DNA from: Nitratireductor thuwali
Lineage (GTDB): Bacteria; Pseudomonadota; Alphaproteobacteria; Rhizobiales; Rhizobiaceae
Assembly: GCF_036621415.1 (NCBI RefSeq)
Contig: NZ_CP030942.1
Span: 228,501-292,500, forward strand
Length of the DNA: 64,000 nucleotides
Reading direction: 5' to 3'
Part shown: one piece after another, positions 45,891 to 54,619 of the stretch
Position numbering within the stretch: position 1 is the first letter of the stretch
How the letters are laid out: the number at the start of each line of letters is the position of its first letter
The notes under the pieces: generated by a model
The model's database searches: none
Told to the model about the DNA's origin: nothing
Seen by the model: the letters and a program-made list of their open reading frames with translations, nothing else
Translations under genes and position numbers: made by a program

Positions 45891-46038
45891 CCCCCTCTGC
45901 CCTGCCGGGCATCTCCCCCTCAAGGGGGGAGATTATCTTTTCCTCGATGTTTCGCTTCTTCTTCAAGAGTTGGCGAAGCCAATCACGACAGCCAATCTCC
46001 CCCCTTGAGGGGGAGATGTCCGGCAGGACAGAGGGGGG
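45891..46038. repeat. Large inverted-repeat element between ATPase and M20 peptidase genes
   Basis: This is a second copy of the element at 42218-42372: arms of about 43 bp beginning CCCCCTCTGCCCTGCCGGGC and ending in AGGGGGG, each with a CTCCCCCTCAAGGGGGGAG hairpin, around a centre with GGCGAAGCCAATCACGACAG. It splits the operon between importer and enzymes. Confidence 0.85.
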
Positions 46039-46077
46039 CAATTTGGGCGCAGTCAATAAACGATCAGGAAAACCAAA

Positions 46078-47373
46078 GTGGACGAACAACTTAGCCGAAA
46101 GATACTCGCCGCCGTCGATGAAGGCTTCGAGGAGCAGATTGCTTTCACCGAAGAGCTGATCCGCTTCCCTTCCCTGCGCGGCGAAGAAAAGCCGGCTCAG
46201 GACTTCGTGCACAAGGCGCTGGTGGAGCGCGGATACGACGTGCGCACCTTCAGGATCGACGAGGACAAGATAAGGGATCATCCGGGCTTCTCGCCGGTCG
46301 CCGTCGATTATGCCGATGCGGTCAACGTCGTCGCCACCCATCAGCCGCGCGCGGAAAAGGGAAAGTCGCTGATCCTCAACGGCCATATGGATGTGGTGCC
46401 GGAAGGCCCGCACGACATGTGGGAGGTCTCGCCGCCCTATGAGCCGAAGCGGGTGGGCGATTGGCTTTACGGGCGGGGCGGCGGCGACATGAAGGCCGGC
46501 ATCGCCGCCAATATCTTCGCGCTCGATGCGCTGCGCCGCATCGGCCTTCAGCCGGCGGCCAGAGTGCATGTGCAAAGCGTGGTCGAGGAGGAATGCACCG
46601 GCAACGGCGCGCTGGCCTGCCTCGTCGAAGGCTATACGGCCGACGCCGCCATCATCCCCGAGCCGGAGGACGAGATGCTGGTGCGGGCCAATTGCGGCGT
46701 GCTGTGGTTCGAGGTGCATGTGGCGGGCCACCCGGTGCATGTGCGCGAGGCGGGCACCGGCGCCAACGCCATCGAGGCGAGCTTCCGCGTCATCGAAAGC
46801 CTGAAGCGGCTTACCGCGGACTGGAACGGGCAGAAGGCGAACTATCCCTACTTCGCCGAGCTGGACCATCCGATCAACTTCAATGTCGGCAAGATCGAAG
46901 GCGGCGACTGGGCCTCCACCGTCGCCGCATGGTGCAAGGTTTCCTGCCGCATCGCCATCTATCCGGGCGACGACCCGAAGGAGCGGGCGGCCGAGATAGA
47001 GGCGCATCTGGCACACGAGCTGGCCGACGACCCATTTCTCGGCAACCGGCCGCCGCAGGTGACGTGGAACGGCTTTTTCGCACGCGGCTACGTTCTGGAG
47101 GAGGGCGGCGACGCGGAGGCGGCGCTGGCCGAGGCGCACCGCCGGGCGACGGCGAGCGAGCTGCAGAGCTTCGTCACGCCGGGCTATCTCGATGCGCGCG
47201 TGTTCGTCATCTATGCCGGCATGCCATGCCTCGTCTACGGCCCTATTACCGAGAACATCCATGGCTTCGACGAGCGGGTGAGCCTTTCGTCGATCAAGCG
47301 CGTCACCGGGTCCATCGCCCTCTTCATCGCCGACTGGTGCGGCATCGAGCCTATCGAGGCCGGAGATGGGTGA
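46078..47373 (+). CDS. M20 family deacylase/peptidase (ArgE/DapE-like)
   Basis: The 431-residue dizinc hydrolase shows metal ligands H103 in GHMDVVPEG, D137 in GRGGGDMKAG, catalytic E170-E171 in VVEEECTGNG and a late His in NIHGFDERVS. The family removes acyl groups from amino acids or cleaves dipeptides. Start: GTG 46078. It follows the importer genes, so its substrate is presumably what the importer brings in. It overlaps the next gene by 8 bp. Confidence 0.9.
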   Translation: MDEQLSRKILAAVDEGFEEQIAFTEELIRFPSLRGEEKPAQDFVHKALVERGYDVRTFRIDEDKIRDHPGFSPVAVDYADAVNVVATHQPRAEKGKSLILNGHMDVVPEGPHDMWEVSPPYEPKRVGDWLYGRGGGDMKAGIAANIFALDALRRIGLQPAARVHVQSVVEEECTGNGALACLVEGYTADAAIIPEPEDEMLVRANCGVLWFEVHVAGHPVHVREAGTGANAIEASFRVIESLKRLTADWNGQKANYPYFAELDHPINFNVGKIEGGDWASTVAAWCKVSCRIAIYPGDDPKERAAEIEAHLAHELADDPFLGNRPPQVTWNGFFARGYVLEEGGDAEAALAEAHRRATASELQSFVTPGYLDARVFVIYAGMPCLVYGPITENIHGFDERVSLSSIKRVTGSIALFIADWCGIEPIEAGDG

Positions 47374-48325
47374 ACCGATCGAGGGCGTCTATCTGAGTGC
47401 CGCGTTCGATCTCGAAGAGATGTTCGCGCGCTATTTCGAGCCACACCGCGACCGCGTCCGCCTCAGGCGGCCGGAAGCGATAGACGATCCGCTAAAGGTG
47501 CACTTCGCCCTGGCATGGCGGCCGGCCGCGAACGCCTTCGCGCCCTATCCGGCTCTCAGGCTCGCCTGTTCCATCGCGGCGGGCGTCGACAGCATCGTCA
47601 ACTGCCCGAGCCTGCCCAAGGATGCGGTGGTGGCGCGGGTGCGGGACGAGAACCAGGCCGATTTCATGGCGGGCTTCGCCGCGTGGCACGTGGTCTGGCA
47701 CCATCGCAACATGCGCCATCACATCGTTCATCAGACCCGGCAGGAATGGGCGCGGCAGGGCATCGACAGCTTCGTGCCGCCGCGCGATTGCACGGTTGGC
47801 GTCCTGGGCTTCGGGCTGATGGGCAGGGCTATTGCGCGGGCCGTGACGGGAATGGGATTCAAGGTGGCGGCGGCGGTGCGCAATGCCCCGGCTGCGCCCA
47901 TGGCGGGCGTCGAATACGAGGCCGGGACGGATGCGACGGCGCGCGTTGCCGCGCGCTCCGACCTCCTGATCAACGTGCTGCCGCTGACAGCGGAGACGCG
48001 AGGCCTCCTCGATGCGCGCTTCTTCGCCGCCATGCCGCGGGGGTCGGTGCTCATCCAGCTCGGGCGGGGCGAGCATCTGGTCGAGCGGGACTTGCTGGCG
48101 GCGCTCGACGCCGGCCATCTGCGGGGCGCCTCGCTCGATGTTTTCGAGCGCGAGCCGCTGCCGCCGGAGCATCCTTTCTGGCGTCACGAGCGCATTCTGG
48201 TCACGCCTCATCAGGCCAGCGAACCCTCGTCGGTTCTGATGGCCGCCCAGGTTGCGCAGGCGGCGCAGGATGTGGTGGCGGGCAGGGTGCCGGAAACGAT
48301 GGTGGATCGGGCGAATGGGTATTGA
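47366..48325 (+). CDS. D-isomer 2-hydroxyacid dehydrogenase (GhrA-like)
   Basis: A 319-residue NAD(P)-dependent dehydrogenase with Rossmann motif GFGLMG (148-153), a PLTAETRGLLDARFF segment, and the substrate/catalytic residues in LGRGEHLVERDL (Arg), ASLDVFEREPL and TPHQAS (His). It reduces a 2-keto acid to its hydroxyacid or the reverse, and would handle the keto acid released by the oxidase or aminotransferase of the cluster. Confidence 0.9.
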   Translation: MGEPIEGVYLSAAFDLEEMFARYFEPHRDRVRLRRPEAIDDPLKVHFALAWRPAANAFAPYPALRLACSIAAGVDSIVNCPSLPKDAVVARVRDENQADFMAGFAAWHVVWHHRNMRHHIVHQTRQEWARQGIDSFVPPRDCTVGVLGFGLMGRAIARAVTGMGFKVAAAVRNAPAAPMAGVEYEAGTDATARVAARSDLLINVLPLTAETRGLLDARFFAAMPRGSVLIQLGRGEHLVERDLLAALDAGHLRGASLDVFEREPLPPEHPFWRHERILVTPHQASEPSSVLMAAQVAQAAQDVVAGRVPETMVDRANGY

Positions 48326-48367
48326 TGCGAAGCGGGTGTGCTTCCCTGCAGGTGAAACGAGAACGAC

Positions 48368-49411
48368 ATGAAAGCGATATTCGACGAGCGGCAGCTGAGG
48401 CACGATCCAGAGCGCTATTTCCGGCGGGGCGCCTATATCGGCCATCCCGAACAGCCCGAGCGTGCCATCCTCATCCGCAACATGCTGTTGCGGAACGGGT
48501 TTGCGATAGAGGCCCCGCGCGATTTCGGCGAGGCGCCGATCAAGGCGGTCCACGAAGCCGGCTATGTCGATTTCTGGAAGGATGCCTGGCGGCGCTGGCG
48601 GGCGGAGGCGGGCGACCAGGAGCCGATCCCCAATTGCCATCCCGGCCGGCGTCCCGGCCGACCTTCCTCCTCCGTTTTCGGCCAGCTCGGCTGGTACGCG
48701 ACCGACACCTCCGTGCCGCTGCGGGAAGGGACTTGGGACGCGGTCTACTGGTCGGCGCAGACGGCGCTCGAAACCGCGGCCCGCGTGAAGGCGGGGGAGC
48801 GCGCGGTCTATGGCCTGTGCCGCCCGCCCGGCCACCATGCCCTGCACGATGCCTCCAACGGCTTCTGCGTCTTCAACAATGCTGCCATCGCGGCGCAGAG
48901 CCTGCGCGAGACATTTTCGCGGGTGGCGATCCTCGACATCGATACCCACACCGGCAACGGCACGCTCGACATCTTCTATGAGCGCGGCGACGTGTTCGTC
49001 TGCTCGATGCATACCGATCCGGACAACTACCCGACCTACTATCTCGGCTATGAGGACGAGCGCGGCGAGGGCGCGGGCGCGGGGGCGACGCTCAATCTGT
49101 GCCTTGCGCCCGGCGCAGGCGCCGAAGCCATCCTCGCCCGGTTCCGCGAGGGGCTGGCGGCGATCGAAGCTTTCGGCGCCGAAGCGCTGGTCGTCTCGCT
49201 CGGCTTCGATATGGCTGGCGACGATCCGCTGTCGGAGGTGAACATGACGGGCGAGGGCTTTGCCACAATGGCGCGCGAGATCGTGGCTCTTGGCCTGCCG
49301 ACCGCGCTCATTCAGGAAGGCGGGTATCTGGGCCCGTCGCTGACGGACAATGCCGAAATCTATCTGACGGCCACGCGCGAAGCGCTGGCTGCAATTCCCG
49401 AAGAGATGTGA
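48368..49411 (+). CDS. Histone deacetylase-like/acetylpolyamine amidohydrolase
   Basis: A 347-residue arginase/deacetylase-fold enzyme. The catalytic His pair is H156-H157 in RPPGHHAL and the zinc ligands are D192 and H194 in DIDTHTGNGT and D286 in DMAGDDPLS. In bacterial homologues this fold removes acetyl groups from acetylpolyamines and other N-acyl amines. It lies between the hydroxyacid dehydrogenase and the aminotransferase, whose family acts on amines such as putrescine, so an N-acetylated amine is a plausible substrate. Confidence 0.9.
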   Translation: MKAIFDERQLRHDPERYFRRGAYIGHPEQPERAILIRNMLLRNGFAIEAPRDFGEAPIKAVHEAGYVDFWKDAWRRWRAEAGDQEPIPNCHPGRRPGRPSSSVFGQLGWYATDTSVPLREGTWDAVYWSAQTALETAARVKAGERAVYGLCRPPGHHALHDASNGFCVFNNAAIAAQSLRETFSRVAILDIDTHTGNGTLDIFYERGDVFVCSMHTDPDNYPTYYLGYEDERGEGAGAGATLNLCLAPGAGAEAILARFREGLAAIEAFGAEALVVSLGFDMAGDDPLSEVNMTGEGFATMAREIVALGLPTALIQEGGYLGPSLTDNAEIYLTATREALAAIPEEM

Positions 49412-49414
49412 TCC

Positions 49415-50767
49415 ATGAAACCCCTGCCCAATTCGATCGAAGCCCGGGACGTCGCCTATCACCTGCATTCCTATACGGACGCCCGCAAGCACGAGGAGGC
49501 CGGCCCGCTGATCATGGAGCGGGGCGAGGGCATCCATGTCTACGACAACAACGGCAAGCGCTATATCGAGGGCATGGCCGGGCTGTGGAGCGTGGCGCTG
49601 GGTTTTGGCGAAAAGCGGCTGGCCGACGCGGCCATGCGGCAGATGGAGAAGCTGCCCTATTACCACACCTTCACCCACAAGGGGCATGGCCCCTCCGCCG
49701 AACTGGCCGAGAAGCTGGTTTCCATGGCGCCGGTGCCCATGTCCAAGGCCTATTTCACCAACTCGGGATCGGAGGCCAACGACACGGCGATCAAGCTGAT
49801 CTGGTACCGCTCCAACGCGCTCGACCAGCCGCAGCGCAAGAAGATCATCTCGCGCGTCAAGGGCTATCACGGCGTGACGCTGGCAGCCGCCAGCCTGACC
49901 GGGCTGCCCAACAACCACCGCTCCTTCGACCTGCCCATGGACGGTGTGCTGCACACCACCTGCCCGCACTACCGCACGATGAAGAAGGACGGCGAGAGCG
50001 AAGCGGATTTCGCCAGCCGCTGCGCGGCAGACCTTGAGGAAATGATCGTGCGGGAAGGGCCGGAGACGATCGCCGCCTTCTTCGCCGAGCCGGTGATGGG
50101 CGCGGGCGGCGTCATCGTGCCGCCGCAGGGCTATTGGGAAGCGGTTCAGCCGGTCCTCAAGAAGCACGGCATCCTGTTCGTCGCCGACGAGGTGATCTGC
50201 GGTTTCGGGCGCACGGGCAGGATGTTCGGCACCGAGACCTTCAATCTCGAGCCCGACATCATGACCCTGTCGAAACAGCTTTCCTCCTCCTACATGCCGA
50301 TCTCGGCGCTGCTGGTGAACGAGAACGTCTACGGGCCGGTGGCGGACGAATCGGCAAGGATCGGCGTCTGGGGTCATGGCTATACGGGCAGCGGCCATCC
50401 CGTCGCGGCGGCGGTCGCGCTGGAGAACCTCAAGATCATCGAGGAACGCGATCTGGTTGCCCATGTCCAGGCGATCAGCCCGCGTTTCATGGAACGTCTG
50501 AACCAGCTTGGTGCGCATGGTCTGGCGGTGGAGGCGCGGGGCATCGGGCTTATCGGCGCGGTGGAGTTCGCCCATGAAAGCCTGCCCAATGCGGGCGCGC
50601 TGGGCGGCCGGATCAACAAGGCCATGCAGGAGCGCGGCCTGATCTCGCGCAATATGGGCGACGCGCTCGCCTTCTGCCCGCCGCTGATCATCTTGGAAAA
50701 GCAGGTGGACGAGATGTTCGACCTTGCCGAAGCGGCGGTGGCGGACGTCGCGGGCGAGATCGGCTGA
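49415..50767 (+). CDS. Class III aminotransferase (putrescine/omega-amino type)
   Basis: A 450-residue PLP enzyme with the PLP-phosphate motif NSGSEAND (about 116-123), the Asp in FVADEVICGFGRTG (about 258) and the Schiff-base lysine K287 in LSKQLSSSYMP. Members transfer the terminal amino group of putrescine, cadaverine, omega-amino acids or taurine to pyruvate or 2-oxoglutarate. It is 3 bp after the deacetylase-like gene and presumably deaminates its product. Confidence 0.92.
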   Translation: MKPLPNSIEARDVAYHLHSYTDARKHEEAGPLIMERGEGIHVYDNNGKRYIEGMAGLWSVALGFGEKRLADAAMRQMEKLPYYHTFTHKGHGPSAELAEKLVSMAPVPMSKAYFTNSGSEANDTAIKLIWYRSNALDQPQRKKIISRVKGYHGVTLAAASLTGLPNNHRSFDLPMDGVLHTTCPHYRTMKKDGESEADFASRCAADLEEMIVREGPETIAAFFAEPVMGAGGVIVPPQGYWEAVQPVLKKHGILFVADEVICGFGRTGRMFGTETFNLEPDIMTLSKQLSSSYMPISALLVNENVYGPVADESARIGVWGHGYTGSGHPVAAAVALENLKIIEERDLVAHVQAISPRFMERLNQLGAHGLAVEARGIGLIGAVEFAHESLPNAGALGGRINKAMQERGLISRNMGDALAFCPPLIILEKQVDEMFDLAEAAVADVAGEIG

Positions 50768-50774
50768 GATCGTA

Positions 50775-51881
50775 ATGAAGGAAACCCTTTCCACCGATAT
50801 TCTGGTCGTCGGTGGCGGCATTGCCGGCGTCGGCCTGGCGGCGGCGCTGGAGAACCGGGCCAAGGTGGTCATTCTCGAGCAGGAGCGCGATCTCGCCTAT
50901 CATTCGACGGGGCGCTCCGCCGCGATCTATATCCGCAACTACGGCAATGGGCCGATCCGCGCGCTGAACGAGGCAAGCGGGCCGATGTTTCGTGCGCAGG
51001 ATGCGCTTTTCCCGCATCCGCTGCTTACACCGCGCGGCATTCTCTACATTGCCGATGAGGAGCGGGCGGGCGCGGTCGCCGATCTTGCCGCCGATGCGGT
51101 CGGCGTGGAGGAGATATCGCCGGAGAGGGCGCGGGAGATGGTGCCCATCCTCGACCCCGATTATCTGCGGGCCGCCGCCTACGAGCCCGACGCCCAGGAC
51201 ATCGACGTGCATGCGCTGCATCAGGGGTGGCTGAAGAAGGCGCGGGGGCAGGGCGCCAAAGTGATTTCAGGCGACGGGTTGGTGCGCGCCGAGCAGGCGG
51301 GCGGGCGGTGGAAGGTCGAGACCCAACGCCGCAGGATCGACGCCGGCATCATCGTGAACGCCGCCGGCGCCTGGGCCGATACGGTGGCGAAACGATGCGG
51401 CGCGGCGCCTGTCGGGCTGACGCCGCTGCGGCGCTCCATGGCGGTGCTGCCGGCGCCCGAGGGCATCGATCCGTCGCGCTGGCCGCTGGTCGACGAGGTG
51501 ACGGAACAGTTCTATTTCAAGCCCGATGGCGGACGGCTTTTCGTGTCGCCCTGCGATGAGGACTCGGTGGACCCGCACGACGCCTTTGCCGACGACATGG
51601 TGGTGGCCGAGGGGCTCTATCGGTTCGAGCAGGCGGTGACCATGGCGGTGACGCGGGTCGAGCGGAGCTGGGCGGGCCTGCGCACCTTCGCGCCCGACCA
51701 TACGCCGGTCGTGGGCTACGATGCGGGGGCGAAGAATTTCTTTTGGCTTGCCGGCCAGGGCGGCTATGGCATTCAGACGGCGCCGGCTCTTTCGGCCTTC
51801 GCCGCCAGCGTGCTGGAGAACCGGACGCCGGTGCTGGAAGACCTGGTATCCCGGCTTGCGCCGGACCGCTTGGCTGCCTGA
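50775..51881 (+). CDS. FAD-dependent amino-acid/amine oxidase (DAO superfamily)
   Basis: A 368-residue flavoprotein with the dinucleotide-binding motif GGGIAGVGLAAALE (about 12-25), the D-amino-acid-oxidase-like STGRSAA segment (about 48-54) and a C-terminal GQGGYGIQTAPA FAD/substrate loop. It oxidises an amine or amino acid to an imine, which the RidA product just downstream could hydrolyse. Start: ATG 50775, 7 bp after the aminotransferase stop. Confidence 0.9.
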   Translation: MKETLSTDILVVGGGIAGVGLAAALENRAKVVILEQERDLAYHSTGRSAAIYIRNYGNGPIRALNEASGPMFRAQDALFPHPLLTPRGILYIADEERAGAVADLAADAVGVEEISPERAREMVPILDPDYLRAAAYEPDAQDIDVHALHQGWLKKARGQGAKVISGDGLVRAEQAGGRWKVETQRRRIDAGIIVNAAGAWADTVAKRCGAAPVGLTPLRRSMAVLPAPEGIDPSRWPLVDEVTEQFYFKPDGGRLFVSPCDEDSVDPHDAFADDMVVAEGLYRFEQAVTMAVTRVERSWAGLRTFAPDHTPVVGYDAGAKNFFWLAGQGGYGIQTAPALSAFAASVLENRTPVLEDLVSRLAPDRLAA

Positions 51882-51927
51882 TACAACCGGCTTCCAGTTT
51901 ACCTGTAATTTCTCAAAAGGATGAAAC

Positions 51928-52269
51928 ATGACAATCGAACGTCGTCACAAGGGACCCCGCATGAGCCAGATCGTCGTTCACGGCGATACGATCTATCTGG
52001 CCGGCCAGGTGGGTGAGGGCAAGACGGTCAGGGAGCAGACGGAAAGCATGCTTGCCTCCGTCGATAGACTTCTGGCCGAGGCGGATTCGTCGAAGTCGAA
52101 GATATTGCAGGCCGTCATATGGCTTGCCGATATGGGGGATTTCGCCGACATGAATGCCGTGTGGGACGCCTGGGTCGATCCGGAGAACCCGCCGGCGCGG
52201 GCCTGCGGCGAGGCCAGGCTGGCGACGCCGAACTATAAGGTCGAGGCCATAATCACCGCCGCCAAGTAG
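51928..52269 (+). CDS. RidA/YjgF family imine deaminase
   Basis: A 113-residue protein with the RidA fold: VVHGDTIYLAGQVGEGKTVREQT, a substrate-type Arg in CGEARLATP and PNYKVEAIITAAK at the end. RidA hydrolyses short-lived enamine/imine products released by PLP lyases and amine oxidases. It ends the GntR-linked catabolic run; its context with a flavin oxidase makes detoxification or acceleration of that step likely. A second, broken RidA gene is at 21721. Confidence 0.9.
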   Translation: MTIERRHKGPRMSQIVVHGDTIYLAGQVGEGKTVREQTESMLASVDRLLAEADSSKSKILQAVIWLADMGDFADMNAVWDAWVDPENPPARACGEARLATPNYKVEAIITAAK

Positions 52270-52319
52270 GGATTGCCATCTGGCGTATTTCATCAGTTCC
52301 TTGCCAAACGGCAGAAAAT

Positions 52320-52350
52320 CGCTATATTTCCCGTAACGGGCGATATAGCG
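52320..52350. promoter_or_regulatory. Nested palindromic operator of the toxin-antitoxin operon
   Basis: CGCTATAT (52320-52327) pairs with ATATAGCG (52343-52350), enclosing a second dyad CCCGT-A-ACGGG (52330-52340). It lies 37 bp upstream of the antitoxin start, where promoter elements are expected. Antitoxins of this class repress their own operon by binding such sites. Confidence 0.68.
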
Positions 52351-52386
52351 TCTATCGCCATGACCGTTTGAGCCGGGAGATGTTCC

Positions 52387-52800
52387 ATGGTCCTTTTACA
52401 GCCGATCGATACACGCGCTGCCGAATTCATTCCCTCGCCGATCAGCGAGGAGGAGGCCGAGGCCATGTTCCGCGCGGCGGTCAACCTGTTTTCGCGCTGG
52501 AACCTGACCGACGAGCAGGCCGCCATCCTGCTGGATATGCCGGTGCGCACCTATGCGCGCTGGAAGGCGGGCGCCATCGGGCGGATCGACAGGGATCGCC
52601 GGGCGCGGCTTTCCAACCTGATGGGCATTCACAAGGCCCTGCGCATCATCTTCCGCGAACCGCAGCGCGCTTATTCCTGGATATCGAGACCCAATGAGGC
52701 CTTTGGCGGCAATTCGGCGCTCGACATCATGCTGGGCGGCGAATTGACGGATTTGATGCGCGTGCGCCGTTATCTCGACGCGGAGCGCGGAGCCTGGTGA
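52387..52800 (+). CDS. Xre/MbcA/ParS-type antitoxin
   Basis: The 137-residue protein has an Xre-type HTH segment (about 35-65; LTDEQAAILLDMPVRTYARWK) and the MbcA/ParS toxin-binding C-terminal domain (about 75-137, RPNEAFGGNSALDIMLGG, a hallmark of the family). It should neutralise the RES toxin by blocking its active site and repress the operon. The start codon follows a GGGAG. Its stop overlaps the toxin start (GTGA). Confidence 0.93.
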   Translation: MVLLQPIDTRAAEFIPSPISEEEAEAMFRAAVNLFSRWNLTDEQAAILLDMPVRTYARWKAGAIGRIDRDRRARLSNLMGIHKALRIIFREPQRAYSWISRPNEAFGGNSALDIMLGGELTDLMRVRRYLDAERGAW

Positions 52801-53528
52801 ACGGCAATGCCATTCGCGGGGCCACACCACCGGTCAGCCGGGTGGGCTGGAAGGGCGCGGTGCGCATCATCCGCAGTCTTTATCCCCCCATCGACCTCTT
52901 CGAGGACATCGCCGATCCGGCCGACTGGCCGCTGCTGCTTTCGGCCGAGCAGAAGACCAATCCCCGGCTGATGGCGAATGTCGGTAATCTGGACCTGGTG
53001 CCGCCCGGCCGCCGCGTTGCCGGCCCCGGCGCGACCTATCTCATGGCGCCTTTCACCCATGTCAGCCCCGACCGCCCGAGCCGCTTCAGCGCCGGACGCT
53101 TCGGCGTCCTTTATGTCGGCGACCGCTTCGAGACGGCTCTTTTCGAGACCATCCATCACCATCAGCGCTTCATGGCGGCCACGGACGAGGCGCCGGGCTG
53201 GACATCGCAGTTCCGCGAGATCGTGATGGACGTCGATGCCGCGCTTCACGATCTGCGCCAAGACCCGGCGGATTGGGCGGGCACTCTCCAGCCCGACGAC
53301 TATGCGATTGCACAGGCGCTCGGCCTCCGGCTGCGCCAGGCGGGCTCCGACGGCGTGGTCTATCCCAGCGTCCGCTTCCCCGACGGCGAGTGCGCCGGGC
53401 TCTTCTACCCTGACTGTGCCTCCAATCCGGTGCAGGCCCGGCATCTCGACTATCACTGGAATGGCGAACGCGTGGATTTCTACCGGGACGCGGGCAGCGG
53501 TCAGGTGTTTCAAGTGCTCGAAGCATGA
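52797..53528 (+). CDS. RES-domain toxin (NAD+ phosphorylase family)
   Basis: A 243-residue protein with a RES domain, named for its conserved Arg (GATYLMAPFTHVSP and SRFSAGRFGVLYVG, about 98-105), Glu (FETALFETIHH, about 115) and Ser (VVYPSVRFPDG, about 190). RES toxins degrade cellular NAD+ and arrest growth. It starts with GTG 52797 overlapping the antitoxin stop, so translation is coupled. Plasmid stability is the likely gain. An N-terminal extension of about 80 residues precedes the RES core. Confidence 0.92.
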   Translation: MNGNAIRGATPPVSRVGWKGAVRIIRSLYPPIDLFEDIADPADWPLLLSAEQKTNPRLMANVGNLDLVPPGRRVAGPGATYLMAPFTHVSPDRPSRFSAGRFGVLYVGDRFETALFETIHHHQRFMAATDEAPGWTSQFREIVMDVDAALHDLRQDPADWAGTLQPDDYAIAQALGLRLRQAGSDGVVYPSVRFPDGECAGLFYPDCASNPVQARHLDYHWNGERVDFYRDAGSGQVFQVLEA

Positions 53529-53619
53529 TTTCGCCAGCGTCGATGGCGGGATGCGCCAGCTCCGTCATCGCGGCCGACCGGCGGGAGAGCCGGGCTCTGT
53601 TGGGTTAACGCGGCAGGGT

Positions 53620-54534
53620 TCAGCCCGAGGGCCGGCCCTTCAATAGGGCAATGGCCTCGTCCAGGCGTTGCCTGGTTCGGCTAAGCAGCGCCGCGGCTTC
53701 GCCGGGTGTCACGCCCTCGGCGACGAGGATCGCCTGTTTCACGTCATAGGCGCAGGCTTCCAACGCCTGTCGGGCGGCCTCCTCGTCGCAGCCGGCGATG
53801 TCCATGACCATCGTCACCGCCCGCCCGGCGAGCTTGCTGTTGCTGACGCGCATGGATACCATGCGGCCTTGATAGACGCGGCCGAGCCGCACCATCAGCG
53901 CCGTCGACAGGACATTCATCAGGATCTTCTGGCTCGTCCCCGCCGTCAGCCGGGTCGAGCCGGGCAGCGCTTCGGGTCCGGTGTCGAGCAGTACCGGCCA
54001 ATCGACGGATCGCAGCAGGGGCGTGCCGTCATTGTTGGCGCAGCCGATCGTCGTCGCGCCGCGCTTCCGGGCCTGCGACATGCATTCGAGGACGAAGGGC
54101 GTGGTGCCGCTGGCCGCAATCCCGACGACCACGTCCGTGGCACCGACTTCGGCATCCGACACGGCCGTGCGGGCGGCGTCGGTGTCGTCTTCGGCGGCCT
54201 CCTGCGCGGCGGCGAAGTTCTCGGTTCCCCCCGCCAGGAGCACGAGCATGCGCTCGGGCGGCCAATCGAAGGTGGGGCCCAGTTCCACGGCGTCGAGGAG
54301 GGCAACGCGGCCGGACGTGCCCGCGCCGCAATAAATGAGCCGCCCGCTTTCCTCGGAGAGAACGGGAAGGGCCGCCTCGATGGCCCGGTCGATCGCCGGC
54401 ATCGCCTTTTCCAGCGCGCCGATCGCATGGGCCTGGCTTTCGACCAACGTCGAGACGAGCGCGGACGTATCGAGATCGTCCAGATGCTTCCCGCCCGAGA
54501 TTTCGGTCTGGAGCGGGTGCCGTTTCGCCTGCAT
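53620..54534 (-). CDS. murQ: N-acetylmuramic acid 6-phosphate etherase
   Basis: The 304-residue protein has the SIS fold (GAGTSGR at about 70-76) and the two catalytic acids seen in E. coli MurQ, here E84 in DAVELGPTF and E115 in EAAEDD. It splits D-lactate from MurNAc-6-P to give GlcNAc-6-P in the cell-wall recycling pathway. Start: ATG 54534, which gives the normal family length; an earlier start at 54567 would lie in the direct repeats. It follows anmK on the same strand, which makes its substrate. Confidence 0.95.
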   Translation of the reverse strand: MQAKRHPLQTEISGGKHLDDLDTSALVSTLVESQAHAIGALEKAMPAIDRAIEAALPVLSEESGRLIYCGAGTSGRVALLDAVELGPTFDWPPERMLVLLAGGTENFAAAQEAAEDDTDAARTAVSDAEVGATDVVVGIAASGTTPFVLECMSQARKRGATTIGCANNDGTPLLRSVDWPVLLDTGPEALPGSTRLTAGTSQKILMNVLSTALMVRLGRVYQGRMVSMRVSNSKLAGRAVTMVMDIAGCDEEAARQALEACAYDVKQAILVAEGVTPGEAAALLSRTRQRLDEAIALLKGRPSG

Positions 54535-54546
54535 TGCCTCGCCTGC

Positions 54547-54567
54547 CTGATACCAACCTGCTACCAA
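54547..54567. promoter_or_regulatory. Two 10-bp direct repeats upstream of murQ
   Basis: CTGATACCAA (54547-54556) and CTGCTACCAA (54558-54567) repeat with an 11-bp period and lie between anmK and murQ, within 35 bp of the murQ start. The same-face spacing suggests a regulator site; the regulator is not known. Confidence 0.45.
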
Positions 54568-54619
54568 TATTCTGTAGCACGCTTCCCCGTGGGCGATAAG
54601 CCCTTCGGTGGCCGCCGGC

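Noticed and set aside
48368..49411. Calling the gene a true histone deacetylase acting on DNA-binding proteins
   Set aside because: Bacterial members of this fold commonly act on acetylpolyamines or similar amides, and the neighbours are small-molecule catabolic genes.
47492..50872. Very long open frame (over 1,100 codons) on the minus strand
   Set aside because: It lies opposite three well-supported plus-strand enzymes; its composition is Arg/His/Gly-rich as expected for an antisense frame in GC-rich DNA and no domain is recognisable.
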